A DNA stretch of 64,000 nt from Pseudomonas sp. MYb60 (lineage in GTDB: Bacteria > Pseudomonadota > Gammaproteobacteria > Pseudomonadales > Pseudomonadaceae), in assembly GCF_002979555.1 (NCBI RefSeq), contig NZ_PCOZ01000019.1:1-64000 (forward strand), in the 5' to 3' direction. This document shows positions 43,506 to 52,434 of the stretch, piece by piece. The notes under the pieces are model-generated. The model ran no database searches and was not told the origin of the DNA. It saw nothing but the letters and a program-made list of their open reading frames with translations. The position numbers were made by a program, and so were the translations under genes. Position 1 is the first letter of the stretch. Each line of letters opens with the position of its first letter.

Positions 43506-43994
43506 TTACCCTCGTGCAATCAGAACAAGTGCCGCCACAATCAACACCAGCGCGATCCAGCGCTCGCCATTCACCCGCTTGCGCGCGGTGCCAAACCAGC
43601 CGAAATGGTCGATCAACACGCTCTTGCCCACCTGGCCGGACAGAATCGCGATCATGGTCATGGCGATGCCGATATGGGGGGTGGCGAGGGTCAGCACCAC
43701 CACGTACATCGGCCCGAGAAAGCCGCCAATCAACTGCCAGCGCGGCAGGTCGGTGAGCGCCGGGCCCTTTTTCGGGCCGCTGAACAACAGCAGCAAGAAC
43801 AGGATCGCCGAGCCCACGCCAAAGATGCTCAAGGTCGCCCACAAATGCCCGACCTGCTCACCCAGCGGGCCGAGCAGGCCCGCCTCCACCGACAGGCCCA
43901 TGCCCGCCAGGATCACCAGCGGCAACAACAGCAACCGTAAAAGGTTTTTCTTCGGCGTCGCCTGGGCCACACCCTCGATCGAACTTGCCTGCAT
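43506..43994 (-). CDS. DMT family transporter, YdcZ/DUF606 half-size protein (first of pair)
   Basis: 162 residues. After a polar N terminus come five hydrophobic segments: LRLLLLPLVILAGMGLSVEA, LLGPLGEQVGHLWATLSIFG, PMYVVVLTLATPHIGIAMT, SGQVGKSVLIDHFGWFG and a C-terminal helix. It pairs with the next gene. Divergent from a LysR gene across about 115 bases, so the LysR protein may control both. Confidence 0.85.
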   Translation of the reverse strand: MQASSIEGVAQATPKKNLLRLLLLPLVILAGMGLSVEAGLLGPLGEQVGHLWATLSIFGVGSAILFLLLLFSGPKKGPALTDLPRWQLIGGFLGPMYVVVLTLATPHIGIAMTMIAILSGQVGKSVLIDHFGWFGTARKRVNGERWIALVLIVAALVLIARG

Positions 43995-44111
43995 ACATCA
44001 CCCGCATTTCAAGAAAGGAAACATGGCGCGCATTATCCAGTGGCCGTGCTGTGCAATAAATGGGATGATGCCGATAACACCTTTGCGCAAAACGCACAGC
44101 AAGGAGTCACG

Positions 44112-45089
44112 ATGCAGGGTTTGAATGAACTGAGTTTCAAGGCGCTGCGCCTGTTCGTCGCCGTGCTCGACCATGGCAGCTTTTCCGAAGTGGCGCGCCG
44201 CGAAGGGTTGGCGCCCTCCTCCATTTCCCGGCAGATCCAACTGATGGAGCAGGCCCTCGGCCAACAGTTGCTGTACCGCCACACCCGTGCGGTCAGCCCC
44301 ACCGAGGCCGGACGCCTGCTGGGCCGGCATGCGCGACTGATGCTCGAACAACTGGAAGCTGCGGGCCAGGCCCTGCAGGAGCAGGACAGCGAGCCGAGCG
44401 GCCTGGTGCGCATCAATGCGCCGATGGTGTTCGGCCAGCGTCACCTGTCGCCGTGGCTTGGAGAGCTGTGCCGTCGCTACCCCAAGCTGCAATTGGATAT
44501 CCAGCAGACCGACACCTACGTCGACCCATTGCAGGACGGTACTGACCTGCTGTTCCGCATCGGCGTGCTCAACGACTCCAGCATGCAGGCGCGGATCTTC
44601 GCGCCGCAGCGCTTTCGCATCGCCGCGAGCCCCGGCTACCTGGCGCGACACGGCACGCCCGGACACCCCGATGAGCTGGCCCACCACCAATGCCTGGCCT
44701 ATAAAGGCGTCACCGGCCAGCAACGCTGGTTCTTCCGCCGTGCGGGCAGCGACTGGACGCCCTACAGCGTCAAGGGCCCCATCACCGGCAACCACGCCGA
44801 CACCCTCACCCACGCCGCCGAACAGGGCCTGGGGCTGGTGGTGTTCCCTTCCTGGCTGATCGGCGAAAGCCTGCGCGCCGGCACCTTGCAGGCAGTCCTC
44901 ACGGAATACGAGGTGGCGACCACACTCGAGCCACAGCAGATCGCGGCGCTATGGCCGGGAAGTCGGCGGCTGTCGCTGAAGGTGCGCACGGTGATCGATT
45001 ATTTTGTGGAGTGTTTCGGCACGGTGCCGTATTGGGACAGGTCACTCAAAACACCCACTGCCCGATCAACCACCCGTTCGCCCCACTGA
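44112..45089 (+). CDS. LysR family transcriptional regulator
   Basis: 325 residues. N-terminal HTH FVAVLDHGSFSEVARREGLA followed by SSISRQIQLMEQALGQQLLY, then a periplasmic-binding-like effector domain (GLVRINAPMVFGQRHLSPWL, GLGLVVFPSWLIGESL). It resembles the DhBNE/CrgA-like group. Good ribosome site AAGGAG. The last 44 bases overlap the convergent mntH, so the C-terminal tail is coded on both strands. Divergent YdcZ pair is the likely target. Confidence 0.9.
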   Translation: MQGLNELSFKALRLFVAVLDHGSFSEVARREGLAPSSISRQIQLMEQALGQQLLYRHTRAVSPTEAGRLLGRHARLMLEQLEAAGQALQEQDSEPSGLVRINAPMVFGQRHLSPWLGELCRRYPKLQLDIQQTDTYVDPLQDGTDLLFRIGVLNDSSMQARIFAPQRFRIAASPGYLARHGTPGHPDELAHHQCLAYKGVTGQQRWFFRRAGSDWTPYSVKGPITGNHADTLTHAAEQGLGLVVFPSWLIGESLRAGTLQAVLTEYEVATTLEPQQIAALWPGSRRLSLKVRTVIDYFVECFGTVPYWDRSLKTPTARSTTRSPH

Positions 45090-46365
45090 TCACCGCAAAC
45101 AGCAACCACGCCAGTATCCGCGTCGGCAACCGGTTCACGAACGGGCCCATCAGCTGTTTGTCGCCGGTCATGCGGATCAACGGGTACAACGCGAAAGGCA
45201 ATTGCAGGCTGAGCACCACTTGGCTGAGGATCAGCAGTTTGCCAATGGCGTCGTCGCCCATCAGCCACACGCCGAGGAACGCGGGAATCAGCGCCAGCCC
45301 GCGGGTAATCAGGCGGCGTTGCCAGCAGGGAATGCGCAGGTTGAGGTAGCCTTCCATGATCACCTGGCCGGCAATGGTGCCGGTGAACGTGGAGCTTTGC
45401 CCGGAGGCCAGCAACGCGATACCGAACAGGATGCTGGCGAAGGCGCCACCCACCAGGGGGTCAAGCAAGTGGTAGGCATCCTGGATCTCGACCACGTCGG
45501 TGTGGCCGGTCTTGTGGAACGCCGCGGCGGCGAGCACCAGGATGGCGGCATTCACCAGCAAGGCCAGGGCCAGCGAGCCGATGGTGTCGATGCGCGCCAG
45601 CTTGACCGCATCCTGCTTGCTGGCCAGGTCCTTGCCGATCAGGCGGGTTTGCACGATGGAGCTGTGCAAATAGAGATTATGGGGCATGACCGTGGCGCCC
45701 AGAATGCCGATCGCCAGGTACAACGGCGCAGCGTCGCTGATGGCCGACAGTGAAGGCGTGAAGCCGCTGAAAACGTCCGGCCAGTACGGTTTGATCAACA
45801 CCAGTTCGATGAAGAAGCACACGCCGATGGTCGCCACCAGCGCCAGCATGATCGCTTCCAGGCGGCGGAAACCGCGGTTTTGCAGGGCCAGGATCAGCAA
45901 GGTGTCGAAGGCGGTGATGACTATCCCGGTGGTCAGCGAGACCCCCAGCAACAGGTGAAACGCCAGGGCACAGCCCAGCACTTCGGCGAGGTCGGTGGCG
46001 ATGATGGATATTTCCGCCAGCAGCCATTGCGTGCGGGCCGAGCGTTTGCTGTAGCGCTCGCGGCACAGTTGAGCCAGGTCTTTGCCGGTGGCAATGCCCA
46101 ACCGTGAGCACAGGCATTGCACCGCCATCCCCGCCAGGCTGGCGAGCAACACCACGAACAACAGGTTATAGCCATAACGCGAGCCGGCTTCGATGGCGGT
46201 GGCCCAATTGCCAGGGTCCATGTAGCCGATGGAAATCAACAGGCCGGGGCCGGCAAACATCAATGCCCGCTTGAAGAACGACGCCTTGGGGTCGACGGCG
46301 ACGGAGCCGGCCACTTCCGGCGGGCAGAACGGGGCAGTAGCGATTTTCGGCAGACTGAATTTCAC
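45046..46365 (-). CDS. mntH: Nramp family divalent metal:H+ symporter
   Basis: 439 residues, eleven membrane spans. Metal-binding motifs are intact: MDPGNWAT in the first helix and GATVMPHNLYLHSS in the sixth. The consensus transport loop GQSSTFTGTIAGQVIMEG is present. MntH takes up Mn2+ (and Fe2+) with protons. No Mn-dependent leader or MntR site was recognised upstream. Overlaps the end of the LysR gene. Confidence 0.93.
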   Translation of the reverse strand: MKFSLPKIATAPFCPPEVAGSVAVDPKASFFKRALMFAGPGLLISIGYMDPGNWATAIEAGSRYGYNLLFVVLLASLAGMAVQCLCSRLGIATGKDLAQLCRERYSKRSARTQWLLAEISIIATDLAEVLGCALAFHLLLGVSLTTGIVITAFDTLLILALQNRGFRRLEAIMLALVATIGVCFFIELVLIKPYWPDVFSGFTPSLSAISDAAPLYLAIGILGATVMPHNLYLHSSIVQTRLIGKDLASKQDAVKLARIDTIGSLALALLVNAAILVLAAAAFHKTGHTDVVEIQDAYHLLDPLVGGAFASILFGIALLASGQSSTFTGTIAGQVIMEGYLNLRIPCWQRRLITRGLALIPAFLGVWLMGDDAIGKLLILSQVVLSLQLPFALYPLIRMTGDKQLMGPFVNRLPTRILAWLLFAVISGANGWLIGQWVF

Positions 46366-46404
46366 GCGGCATTCCAGGCAAACACACTTAGACAGGGGCG
46401 CAGC

Positions 46405-47961
46405 TTAACAGTCGGATGCAACCGTGCGCATTACCGTGTCCCGGGGCAAATCAAAGGCGTCCACCACCTGCACCACCAGGTCCATCTCCTGGTTCAGCGC
46501 TTCGCGCTCCATGCGTTGGCGAATCACCCCGATCACCAACACTGCCAAGGTGGTGATGGAGTACGCCGGGCCGGAAAACGCACGCACCCCAGTGACCAGC
46601 AACATGGCCGCCGCCAACGCCTGCCCCACCACCGGAATCGCCGTCGCCGCGCCCCGGCGCAATATGAAGCCGGTCAACCCCGCCAGCGCCGTGCCGCTCA
46701 AGGCCGTCGTGGCCGAGCGCCCCACATCGAACCGATTGAAGATGCCCTGCTCTTTTTGCGCCGCCGCCTTCAGCTCAGCCTCGAATACCTGGCGGTCGGC
46801 GTTGCTGAGTTTGTCCTTGTACTGCGCGATGAGGGTTTCCGCGACCTGGGCCTCGATGTCGGCGAGCGCAACGCGCTCCAGCGCCTGGTCAAACTTGATG
46901 CCCAGGCGCTGCGCCACGTCTTCGGCCATCTGGCGATAACTCACGCCATGGCCCCGGGCAATATTCATGAAGCTGTCGCCGCCCATGCGCTGCAATTCAA
47001 TCGCGAGCTTGAGGGGTTCACGCACGGTGGCATCGATCGTCGCGCTGCGCTTTTGCGCCATCAGTTCGGCGAGGAACCTGAGTTCGTCCGGCCGCGCCTG
47101 CACCAGTGCCGGGAACAGCTCATTGTCTTCCTCGGCAAATCGTACCTCGCTGCTGCGCTGGTCGGAACGGATCATGCCGCGCCGTTCGTGCAGCAAGTCG
47201 GTGTACTGCACCACCGTCTGCAACTGCGGCCAATAGGCCGCGTGGTCAAAGGTCGCCAGGTGCACATTGGTGACCTTGGCCTTGAGCGCCGGGGTCAGTG
47301 GGATGGCATAACGACCGATGCAGCGCTCGGTGTCCGGCTTGATGGCCAGGGCCCAGTCCTTGCTGGAATGGCAGTTGATCACCCGGCCCTTGAGCGGCGC
47401 CGACACCTCATCCCAAGGACTCGAGGTACAAATGGCGCCGCCCATCAGCAGCACGTTGTCCAACGGCAGTTCGCGGGCGGTCTCGGGGCTGGCCAGCAGG
47501 CTCTTGACCAGAATGCGCGCGCCCAGGGAATGGCCGATCAGGTTGATACGTCGTACCTCAAGGGATTCACCGTGCAAGTAGCTGGCGAGCTCCGGGAGCA
47601 AGGTCCTGGCCACTTCGTCCACCCGGGCCTCGACGCTTTTGTAGTGGTCGAGAAAATATGCAATCGCCTTGCCCACGCCCACCGTCGCCGCGCCCAGGTT
47701 GCCGCCGCCGAGCATCGCGCTGATCACGTCCTTGAACGGCGCGAAGAGGTTCTCGAGGAAATGCCCCGCCGGCCAGAACAGCATCAAGTTGGTGGAGCCT
47801 TCGATACCCGCGAGTTGCGCCTTGAAGCTGCCCAGCTGCTGCTGGTTGAAGAACGCCGAATACCCGTGGACGTAGAGATTGAGCACATCCCCCTGGGGCT
47901 CGCCACACAGCACAAAGGTGGGCTTGCGGGTGCGGTGCATTTCATCCCACTGGTGCTGCAT
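46405..47961 (-). CDS. Alpha/beta-hydrolase (DUF726-like) fused to a YaaW/UPF0174-like C-terminal region
   Basis: 518 residues. N-terminal half: oxyanion region NLYVHGYSAFFN, nucleophile elbow NLIGHSLGARILV near residue 150, as in serine hydrolases of the DUF726/TMCO4 kind. The C-terminal half, from ELQRMGGDSFMNIARGHGVS through DVAQRLGIKFDQALERVALA to hydrophobic segments TALAGLTGFILRRG and VVGQALAAAMLLVTG, resembles YaaW/UPF0174 proteins. Two or three membrane helices near the end suggest inner-membrane anchoring. Start ATG 47961 has AGGAG 10 bases upstream; a longer start at 48003 is less supported. Function unknown. Confidence 0.75.
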   Translation of the reverse strand: MQHQWDEMHRTRKPTFVLCGEPQGDVLNLYVHGYSAFFNQQQLGSFKAQLAGIEGSTNLMLFWPAGHFLENLFAPFKDVISAMLGGGNLGAATVGVGKAIAYFLDHYKSVEARVDEVARTLLPELASYLHGESLEVRRINLIGHSLGARILVKSLLASPETARELPLDNVLLMGGAICTSSPWDEVSAPLKGRVINCHSSKDWALAIKPDTERCIGRYAIPLTPALKAKVTNVHLATFDHAAYWPQLQTVVQYTDLLHERRGMIRSDQRSSEVRFAEEDNELFPALVQARPDELRFLAELMAQKRSATIDATVREPLKLAIELQRMGGDSFMNIARGHGVSYRQMAEDVAQRLGIKFDQALERVALADIEAQVAETLIAQYKDKLSNADRQVFEAELKAAAQKEQGIFNRFDVGRSATTALSGTALAGLTGFILRRGAATAIPVVGQALAAAMLLVTGVRAFSGPAYSITTLAVLVIGVIRQRMEREALNQEMDLVVQVVDAFDLPRDTVMRTVASDC

Positions 47962-48042
47962 GGACCGGTGACTCCTGGTGACGGTGGACGGCGATAGTAA
48001 CAAAGCACGCCCTGCTGCGAAGTGAATCCTGACCGGCGTGGG

Positions 48043-48825
48043 TCAGAACAGCGCTGCTGCCCGGGATCTGGCCAGGTAGCGCGCCGGCGAGTCGCCCAGA
48101 TGCCGGCGGAATACCGAGGTGAAGGCGCTGGAGCTGCTGAAGCCCAATTGCAACGCCACCTCGGTGATCGAGCTGGCCTGACTGAGGCGTGCCGTTGCTT
48201 CGAGCAGGCACACCTGTTGGCGCCAGGCCACGAACGTCATCCCGGTACTGGCCTGGAACTGCCGCGTGAAGGTGCGCCGGCTCATGTTCGCCCAACCGGC
48301 CATGGTATCCAGGCAGATTTGCTGCGTAGGTGCGTCCATAAAGCGCTGGCAGGCTCGCGCCAGCCGCGGTTCGTCGGGCAAAGGCACGCTGAGGGGCAGC
48401 TCCGGCATGGCGCCGATTTCGTCCATCAGCAATGTCAGTACGCATTGGTGTCGAACCGTGGGCGGCGCCGCAGGCTCAATCGCCAGCGCAGCCTCAAGCA
48501 AATGCCTGAGCAGGGACGACACGGCAAACACCTGGCAACGCGCCTGCAACCCGGCACCGGCAGCGGCGTCAGCCTCCAGGTAGGTATTGAGCATCAGCAC
48601 ATCGCCGCGCATGTGCATTTCATGGGGCACACCGGCGGGCACCCAGATGGCGCGCTGGGGCGGCACCACCCAGTTGCCGAGGTCGGTGAACATTTTCAGC
48701 GCCCCGGTGGCGGCATATGCGAACTGGCCGCGAGGGTGCGAGTGCCGCGCGAACACCGTGCCGGACGGGAATTCACGCAGGGTCACCACGGCATCAGGGC
48801 TATCGGCATCGAAAACTGGAATCAT
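48043..48825 (-). CDS. AraC family transcriptional regulator with cupin domain
   Basis: 260 residues. Cupin part with HSHPRGQFAYAATGALKMFT and VVPPQRAIWVPAGVPHEMHM; C-terminal HTH with MSRRTFTRQFQASTGMTFVA and TEVALQLGFSSSSAFTSVFR. Divergent from an EamA exporter with about 97 bases between, and probably its regulator. Start ATG 48825 fits the family. Confidence 0.88.
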   Translation of the reverse strand: MIPVFDADSPDAVVTLREFPSGTVFARHSHPRGQFAYAATGALKMFTDLGNWVVPPQRAIWVPAGVPHEMHMRGDVLMLNTYLEADAAAGAGLQARCQVFAVSSLLRHLLEAALAIEPAAPPTVRHQCVLTLLMDEIGAMPELPLSVPLPDEPRLARACQRFMDAPTQQICLDTMAGWANMSRRTFTRQFQASTGMTFVAWRQQVCLLEATARLSQASSITEVALQLGFSSSSAFTSVFRRHLGDSPARYLARSRAAALF

Positions 48826-48922
48826 GGCCCGATATTGTCAAACCATGACCCGGCATTGCAAGCGGGCCACCGACCCGCGCCCTACCATCGACGCCTTTGA
48901 CGCACTGCCCAAAGGAAATCCC

Positions 48923-49810
48923 ATGCTGAAGAAACACCTCGCCCTGGCCGTGCTGGTCACCCTGGTCTGGGGCGTCAATTTCCCCATCACCAAACTGGGC
49001 CTGCGCGCCCTCGACCCGTTTGTCCTCACCGGTATCCGCTTTGCCCTTGCCGCCCTGCCGCTGGTGTTCTTCGTCAAGCGCCCGGCTGTGCCATTCCGCT
49101 ATGTGGCCGCCTATGGCCTTATTTTCGGGCTGGGCATGTGGGGCGTGATCAATTACGCAATCCAGGTGGGCGTGAGCCCGGGCATCGCCTCGTTGATCAT
49201 TCAACTGAGCGTGTTTTTCACCCTGGGCTGGGGCGTGGTGCTCTTCCACGAGACGATTCGACGCACCCAGCGCGTGGGCGCAGTGCTGGCCTTGATCGGC
49301 CTGGCGGGCATCATCGCCAGCCAGCACGGCAGCCACGCCGTGCTGGGGGTGATGCTGATCGTGTTCAGCGCGCTGGCCTGGAGCGTCGGCAACGTGATCA
49401 TCAAGCTATCGGGGGTCAAGGAGATCTTCGCGTTCATGGTGTGGACCAGCCTGATCCCGCCGATCCCACTGTTTCTCGTCGCCTGGCTGCTGCACGGCAG
49501 CGCCCCGTTCGAAAACCTGCACGCCAGCCTGGACCTGACGGCCCTGTTGTCGATCCTGTTCCAGGTCTGCCTGGCGACCCATTTCGCCTACTGGGGCTGG
49601 AACTCACTGCTCAAGCTGTACCCCGTCTCCACCGTGGCGCCGCTGTCGCTGCTGATACCGGTGTTCGGCATCGCCAGCTCGTTGCTGATCCTCGGCGAGC
49701 GCGTGTCCACGCCAGAGCTGGTTTCGATTGCGGTGATCATCGTGGGGTTGGCGGTGGGGTTATATCGCCGGGCGGAGGATGGCACCCGCCACCCTCGGGA
49801 AAGTGTTTGA
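48923..49810 (+). CDS. EamA/DMT family exporter
   Basis: 295 residues with ten hydrophobic spans and two EamA halves: ALAVLVTLVWGVNFPITKLG to the middle, and LGVMLIVFSALAWSVGNVI to the end. Typical of RhaT/YdeD-like metabolite exporters; similar to O-acetylserine/cysteine exporters, but the substrate is not determined. Ribosome site AAAGGA before ATG 48923. Divergent AraC regulator upstream. Confidence 0.88.
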   Translation: MLKKHLALAVLVTLVWGVNFPITKLGLRALDPFVLTGIRFALAALPLVFFVKRPAVPFRYVAAYGLIFGLGMWGVINYAIQVGVSPGIASLIIQLSVFFTLGWGVVLFHETIRRTQRVGAVLALIGLAGIIASQHGSHAVLGVMLIVFSALAWSVGNVIIKLSGVKEIFAFMVWTSLIPPIPLFLVAWLLHGSAPFENLHASLDLTALLSILFQVCLATHFAYWGWNSLLKLYPVSTVAPLSLLIPVFGIASSLLILGERVSTPELVSIAVIIVGLAVGLYRRAEDGTRHPRESV

Positions 49811-49959
49811 ACATCCTTCCAATGACCCCGCAATGCCTACGGCCCCGTGCAAAAAAGGTGTTCCACCGCACCCGGACCCCGCAAAAACACAATTTTCGAA
49901 ACGTAAAAAGCGCTCTAATACCTGCCTGTTGATTGGTTTTAAAGATCCTGGAGTTCTCA

Positions 49960-51768
49960 ATGCCCCATGAAGGCAACCTGTTACAAGCAGCCGTGGTGTT
50001 CCTGCTCGCCGCCGTGCTGACCGTGCCCCTGGCCAAGCGCCTGCAATTGGGCGCCGTGCTGGGCTATCTGTTCGCCGGTGTGATCATCGGCCCATCGGTA
50101 CTGGGGCTGGTGGGCAACCCGCAGAGCGTGGCGCAGTTTTCCGAGCTGGGGGTGGTGTTGCTGCTGTTCATCATCGGCCTGGAGTTGTCGCCGAAACGTT
50201 TGTGGGTCATGCGCAAGGCGGTGTTTGGCGTCGGCCTGGCGCAGGTGTTGCTCACCGGCCTGGTCATGGGGGTAGTGGCCCTATGGCTGTTTGGCCAGTC
50301 GTGGAACAGCGCCATCGTGCTGGGCCTGGGCCTGGCGTTGTCGTCAACCGCGTTTGGCCTGCAAAGCCTGGCGGAACGCAAGGAGCTGAACCAGCCCCAC
50401 GGGCGCCTGGCGTTCGCGGTGCTGCTGTTCCAGGACATCGCCGCGATCCCGCTGATCGCCATGGTGCCCCTGCTGGCCGGCAGCGATCACCCCACCACCG
50501 AGGCCCAGGGCCTGCAACATGTGCTGCAGATCCTGGGCAGCATCACCGTGGTGATCATCGGCGGGCGCTATCTGTTGCGTCCGGTGTTTCGCATCGTCGC
50601 CAAGACCGGGCTGCGTGAAGTGTCGACGGCCACCGCGTTGCTGGTAGTGATTGGCACCGCCTGGCTGATGGAACTGGTGGGTGTGTCCATGGCCCTCGGC
50701 GCCTTCCTCGCCGGCCTGCTGCTGGCGGACTCGGAATACCGCCACGAACTGGAGTCCCAGATCGAACCGTTCAAGGGCCTGCTGCTGGGCCTGTTCTTCA
50801 TCAGCGTGGGCATGGGCGCCAACCTCAGCCTGCTGCTCAGCGCACCGCTGCTGGTGATCGGCCTGACCCTGCTGCTGATCGGCTTGAAGTTGCCATTGCT
50901 GTACGCCGTGGGCCGCATGGTGGGCGACCTCAACCGCGAAAGCGCGCTGCGCCTGGGCGTGGTGCTGGCCGCCGGGGGCGAATTTGCCTTCGTGGTGTTC
51001 AAGATCGGCCGCGACCAGGGCCTGTTCGAACCGCACCTGTACGACGTGCTGGTGCTGACCATCACCCTGTCGATGGCGGTGACGCCGCTGTTGCTGCTGG
51101 TGTGTCCGAAGCTGTTCAAGCCCAAGGTCAAGCCGGTGGAAGTGCCGGAGGAATACCGCACCATCGAAACCGACGCACCGCGCGTGGTGATCGCCGGCAT
51201 GGGCCGCATGGGCCAGATCGTCGCGCGGATTCTGCGTGCGCAGAACATCTCGTTCATTGCCCTGGACACCTCGGTGGAAACCATCGAACTGACCCGCAGC
51301 TTTGGTGGCATGCCGGTGTTCTACGGCGATCCGCAGCGCCCCGAGATCCTGCACGCGGCCAAGGTCGACCAGGCGGAATTCTTCGTGATCGCCATGGACG
51401 ACCCGGAGATCAACATCAAGACTGCCGAGTTGGTGCGCAACCTCTACCCGCACATGAAGATCATCGCCCGCGCCCGTAACCGCCAGCACGTGCACCGTCT
51501 GGTGGACCTGGATGCGTCACCGGTGCGCGAGACCTTCTACTCCAGCCTGGAAATGAGCCGCCGCACCCTGGTGGGCCTGGGCTTGAGCGAAACCCAGGCA
51601 GACGCACGCATCACCCGTTTCAAGAACCACGACCTGCAATTGCTCGCCGCCCAACACGCGGTGTACGACGACGCGGCCAAGGTGCTGCAAAGCGCCCAGG
51701 AAGCCCGTAGCGAACTGGCGCGGCTGTTTGAAATGGATCGTCTTGAGGAAGAGTCCGACAGAGTGTGA
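49960..51768 (+). CDS. CPA2 family monovalent cation:proton antiporter, KefB/KefC-like
   Basis: 602 residues. Twelve to thirteen membrane spans (GYLFAGVIIGPSVLGLVGNP, LLLFIIGLELSPKRLW, LSSTAFGLQSLAERKE, FQDIAAIPLIAMVPL), then a cytoplasmic RCK/TrkA-N domain with the nucleotide motif VVIAGMGRMGQIVARIL near residue 410. Such proteins exchange K+ or Na+ for H+, and Kef members are gated by glutathione adducts. The usual ancillary KefF/KefG gene is not next to it. Start at ATG 49960 with CTGGAG upstream. Confidence 0.9.
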   Translation: MPHEGNLLQAAVVFLLAAVLTVPLAKRLQLGAVLGYLFAGVIIGPSVLGLVGNPQSVAQFSELGVVLLLFIIGLELSPKRLWVMRKAVFGVGLAQVLLTGLVMGVVALWLFGQSWNSAIVLGLGLALSSTAFGLQSLAERKELNQPHGRLAFAVLLFQDIAAIPLIAMVPLLAGSDHPTTEAQGLQHVLQILGSITVVIIGGRYLLRPVFRIVAKTGLREVSTATALLVVIGTAWLMELVGVSMALGAFLAGLLLADSEYRHELESQIEPFKGLLLGLFFISVGMGANLSLLLSAPLLVIGLTLLLIGLKLPLLYAVGRMVGDLNRESALRLGVVLAAGGEFAFVVFKIGRDQGLFEPHLYDVLVLTITLSMAVTPLLLLVCPKLFKPKVKPVEVPEEYRTIETDAPRVVIAGMGRMGQIVARILRAQNISFIALDTSVETIELTRSFGGMPVFYGDPQRPEILHAAKVDQAEFFVIAMDDPEINIKTAELVRNLYPHMKIIARARNRQHVHRLVDLDASPVRETFYSSLEMSRRTLVGLGLSETQADARITRFKNHDLQLLAAQHAVYDDAAKVLQSAQEARSELARLFEMDRLEEESDRV

Positions 51769-51840
51769 GGCTGGCGGTGAACGAGATTGCGAATTTTCTG
51801 ACAGAATGTTCCGCAATTTCGTTTACCCCTGGAGCGCTTC

Positions 51841-52395
51841 ATGGCCACCTTCACCAAGACCGCAGCCCTGCTGGCCCTCGTACTGGCCACCGGCAGCGCA
51901 TTCGCCGCCAGCAAGCCCACCACGCAGACCATCTCCACCCTGGGCGGCAAGTTCACCTTTGACCTGCCCAAGGCCTACACCGTAGATACCCTGCCGGTTG
52001 GCGCTGCCGAAGATGGCACTGCCGCGACCCAGGGCACGCTCTACGCCAACCAGACCACCAAAAGCGTGGTGATCGTCGCCGAAACCGTGCGCAGTGACGG
52101 CGTCACCATCAAGGACAATGACCCGCAGTTTCTCGACGGCGCCGTGGCTGGCTTCGTCAAGGACCAGGGCGCCGCCCTGCCCGACTTCAAGAAAACCGGC
52201 GAGAAAAAACTCGATTTCAAGGGCCTGGGCCTTCGCCAGGTGGACAGCACGGCGACCCAGGGCGGTGGCAAGACGCTGAATTCCACGTTCCTTGGCGGTT
52301 CGGGTAACCACCTGCTGGTGATCCAGGCGATTTCCCGTGCCGATGATGTGAAAGGCCATGCGCTGCTGGTCAAGCAGATCACCGGCAGCAAATAA
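51841..52395 (+). CDS. Exported protein of unknown function (DcrB-like)
   Basis: 184 residues with a clear signal peptide (FTKTAALLALVLATGSAFAA cut before SKPT). The mature part is soluble, about 160 residues, with alternating polar and hydrophobic strands (ISTLGGKFTFDLPKAYTV, SVVIVAETVRSDGVTI, HLLVIQAISRAD). This resembles small periplasmic DcrB/PsbP-like folds, but I cannot name the family firmly. Ribosome site GGAG before the ATG. Single gene followed by a strong hairpin. Confidence 0.75.
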   Translation: MATFTKTAALLALVLATGSAFAASKPTTQTISTLGGKFTFDLPKAYTVDTLPVGAAEDGTAATQGTLYANQTTKSVVIVAETVRSDGVTIKDNDPQFLDGAVAGFVKDQGAALPDFKKTGEKKLDFKGLGLRQVDSTATQGGGKTLNSTFLGGSGNHLLVIQAISRADDVKGHALLVKQITGSK

Positions 52396-52403
52396 TCCCC
52401 TTA

Positions 52404-52431
52404 TGCAGGCGCCGGCTTGCCGGCGCCTGCA
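52404..52431. terminator. Strong hairpin between convergent genes
   Basis: Perfect 13-base stem TGCAGGCGCCGGC / GCCGGCGCCTGCA with a TT centre, 8 bases after the exported-protein stop and 3 bases from the convergent cobF end. Same core as the hairpin at 40905-40926. Confidence 0.75.
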
Positions 52432-52434
52432 GAA

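Noticed and set aside
46117..47997. 626-codon plus-strand open frame
   Set aside because: Antisense to the hydrolase/YaaW-like gene, which has motifs.
40905..52431. Two near-identical GGCGCCGG hairpins, considered as a mobile element
   Set aside because: Each lies exactly between convergent genes and has no further shared flanks; terminators explain them.
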